A program made the translations under genes and the position numbers. DNA of 6,964 bases from an uncultured Lachnospiraceae bacterium (lineage in GTDB: Bacteria > Bacillota_A > Clostridia > Lachnospirales > Lachnospiraceae): NCBI GenBank assembly GCA_902766415.1, contig CACXDR010000049.1, positions 1 through 6,964 on the forward strand, written 5' to 3'. The notes beneath the pieces were generated by a model that saw only the letters and a list, made by a program, of their open reading frames with translations, did no database searches and was not told where the DNA came from. Positions 6,160 to 6,964 of the stretch are shown here, one piece after another. The first letter of the stretch is position 1. Every line of letters starts with the position of its first letter.

Positions 6160-6964
6160 TTATTCGTCCTTCCCGCTTCTGTATTCTTCGATCGCCTCGG
6201 AGATGTTGGTCACCGTCCCGTGCTCCATGATCTCCTTCAGCGCGTCGATCTTTTCTTCGTTCATGAATTCCTTGCCGAGATATACCTCGTAGGTATCGTT
6301 CATGGCAAGCGTCTTCTGCTGTCTTGACGCGCTGACCTCCTGGAGGCGCCGCATCGCGACCGCGTGGTCGCTCGTCAGCTGCTCGATCCTGGGCCGCGCG
6401 TTCTGCGTAAGCTCGTCCGTAATGATATTCTTCGTCACGTTCTCGAACGTGTTCAGCGCCTCCTGCTTCTTGGAGGTCGCCTCGTAGATCTTCTGGTTGA
6501 TGTGGGCGATCTCGTCGTCGAAGGAGCCGAGGTCATACTTGTCCTCGCTCTTGTCGCGGCTGATCTGCTTCGTGATCTTCTTCACGGCCTTCCTGTTAAG
6601 GGAGATCTGGTCCCAGACCCCGCGTCCCTGCCGGAGCATCTCCATGTGCTTCATCTTGGAGCTGTTGCTGATCCACATGAAAATACCGCCGAACAGGAGG
6701 ATCGATACGACGTAGATCACGAAAAGTACCGGGGTGACCCGCAGCTTTTCAGGCAGCGCGAAGAAGTAAATGCCGCACGGGACCGCCCCGAAGCAGATGA
6801 GGATAAACATAAGGAGGACCAGGAAGTCCGAGAACTTGTGCGGGAAGAAGAGTGCGTAATAAAGCCTGGACCGATAAAAAGCGGGAATATGCTGCTTCCG
6901 GAACGCTTCGACCATCTCCGCCTTCATGGTATCGTTTTCCTTCAGGTACCCTGTGGTCTCGTCC
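6160..6964 (-). CDS. Two-helix membrane protein with a coiled-coil C-terminus, 5' end beyond the window (hypothetical)
   Basis: I do not recognise the family. From the ATG at 6925-6927 the product is 255 residues: an N-terminal part with an aromatic/basic stretch (AFYRSRLYYALFFPHKF, about 16-32), two transmembrane helices (about 34-56 and 66-86), then a charged, mostly helical cytoplasmic tail with likely coiled coil (about 110-210, rich in Lys, Glu and Gln). The C-terminal region contains KIDALKEIMEHGTVTNISEAIEEYR. The frame stays open upstream to the window edge and reads as plausible protein (DETTGYLKENDT before that Met), so the true start is probably outside. The alternative start at 6927 has an AAGGA about 10 nt upstream, which is acceptable, so the choice is not settled. 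It is the first visible gene of the minus-strand cluster, 41 bp before the DUF5711-like gene. The architecture suggests a structural or scaffold protein at the membrane, but this is inference only. Confidence 0.8.
   Translation of the reverse strand, partial: DETTGYLKENDTMKAEMVEAFRKQHIPAFYRSRLYYALFFPHKFSDFLVLLMFILICFGAVPCGIYFFALPEKLRVTPVLFVIYVVSILLFGGIFMWISNSSKMKHMEMLRQGRGVWDQISLNRKAVKKITKQISRDKSEDKYDLGSFDDEIAHINQKIYEATSKKQEALNTFENVTKNIITDELTQNARPRIEQLTSDHAVAMRRLQEVSASRQQKTLAMNDTYEVYLGKEFMNEEKIDALKEIMEHGTVTNISEAIEEYRSGKDE

Noticed and set aside
5318..6292. A 324-codon plus-strand open frame across the DUF5711-like gene and the hairpin
   Set aside because: The product is Arg/His/Asp-rich without a domain, and it would span two genes on the other strand whose products have clear membrane helices and repeated strand patterns.

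Overview
The window is GC-rich, densely coded DNA that looks like a Firmicutes genome, probably a high-GC member of Clostridia close to Lachnospiraceae. Three things point there: a Bacillus/Clostridia-type large SRP RNA directly downstream of tadA (the tadA-scr-dnaX order known from Firmicutes), a DUF5711-like propeller protein, and a two-component pair of the kind common in gut Clostridia. The assignment is inferred from gene content, not from a database search.

Layout, left to right. (1) 1-90, minus: the 5' part of the SRP RNA gene, cut by the window edge, with a perfect TTGACA-17-TATAAT promoter at 96-124. The -35 box of this promoter contains the tadA stop codon. (2) 121-609, minus: tadA, the tRNA adenosine deaminase. 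(3) 610-776: a divergent intergenic region with a GC-rich inverted repeat and a plausible tadA promoter. (4) 777-3754, plus: an OmpR-family response regulator and a 760-residue multi-pass sensor histidine kinase, overlapping by ATGA. (5) 3755-3881: the gap between convergent transcription units, holding two near-perfect palindromes with a shared core in a REP/BIME-like arrangement. (6) 3882-6964, minus: a probable three-gene operon, transcribed right to left. It encodes a two-helix membrane protein with a coiled-coil tail (its 5' end is outside the window), a single-pass membrane-anchored DUF5711-like beta-propeller protein, and a ROK-family glucokinase.

How the genes work together. The left part is housekeeping: tRNA wobble editing and SRP-dependent protein targeting. 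The middle is a self-contained signalling module whose kinase has a large extracytoplasmic domain and an unusual ATP-binding G1 region. The right operon joins two envelope proteins of unknown role to glucose phosphorylation, and nothing in the sequence shows a direct functional link between them. I see no CRISPR array, transposase, phage gene or defence system. The most unusual items are the twin palindromes, the degenerate G1 box of the kinase, and the missing Shine-Dalgarno with a strong hairpin in front of the DUF5711-like gene.
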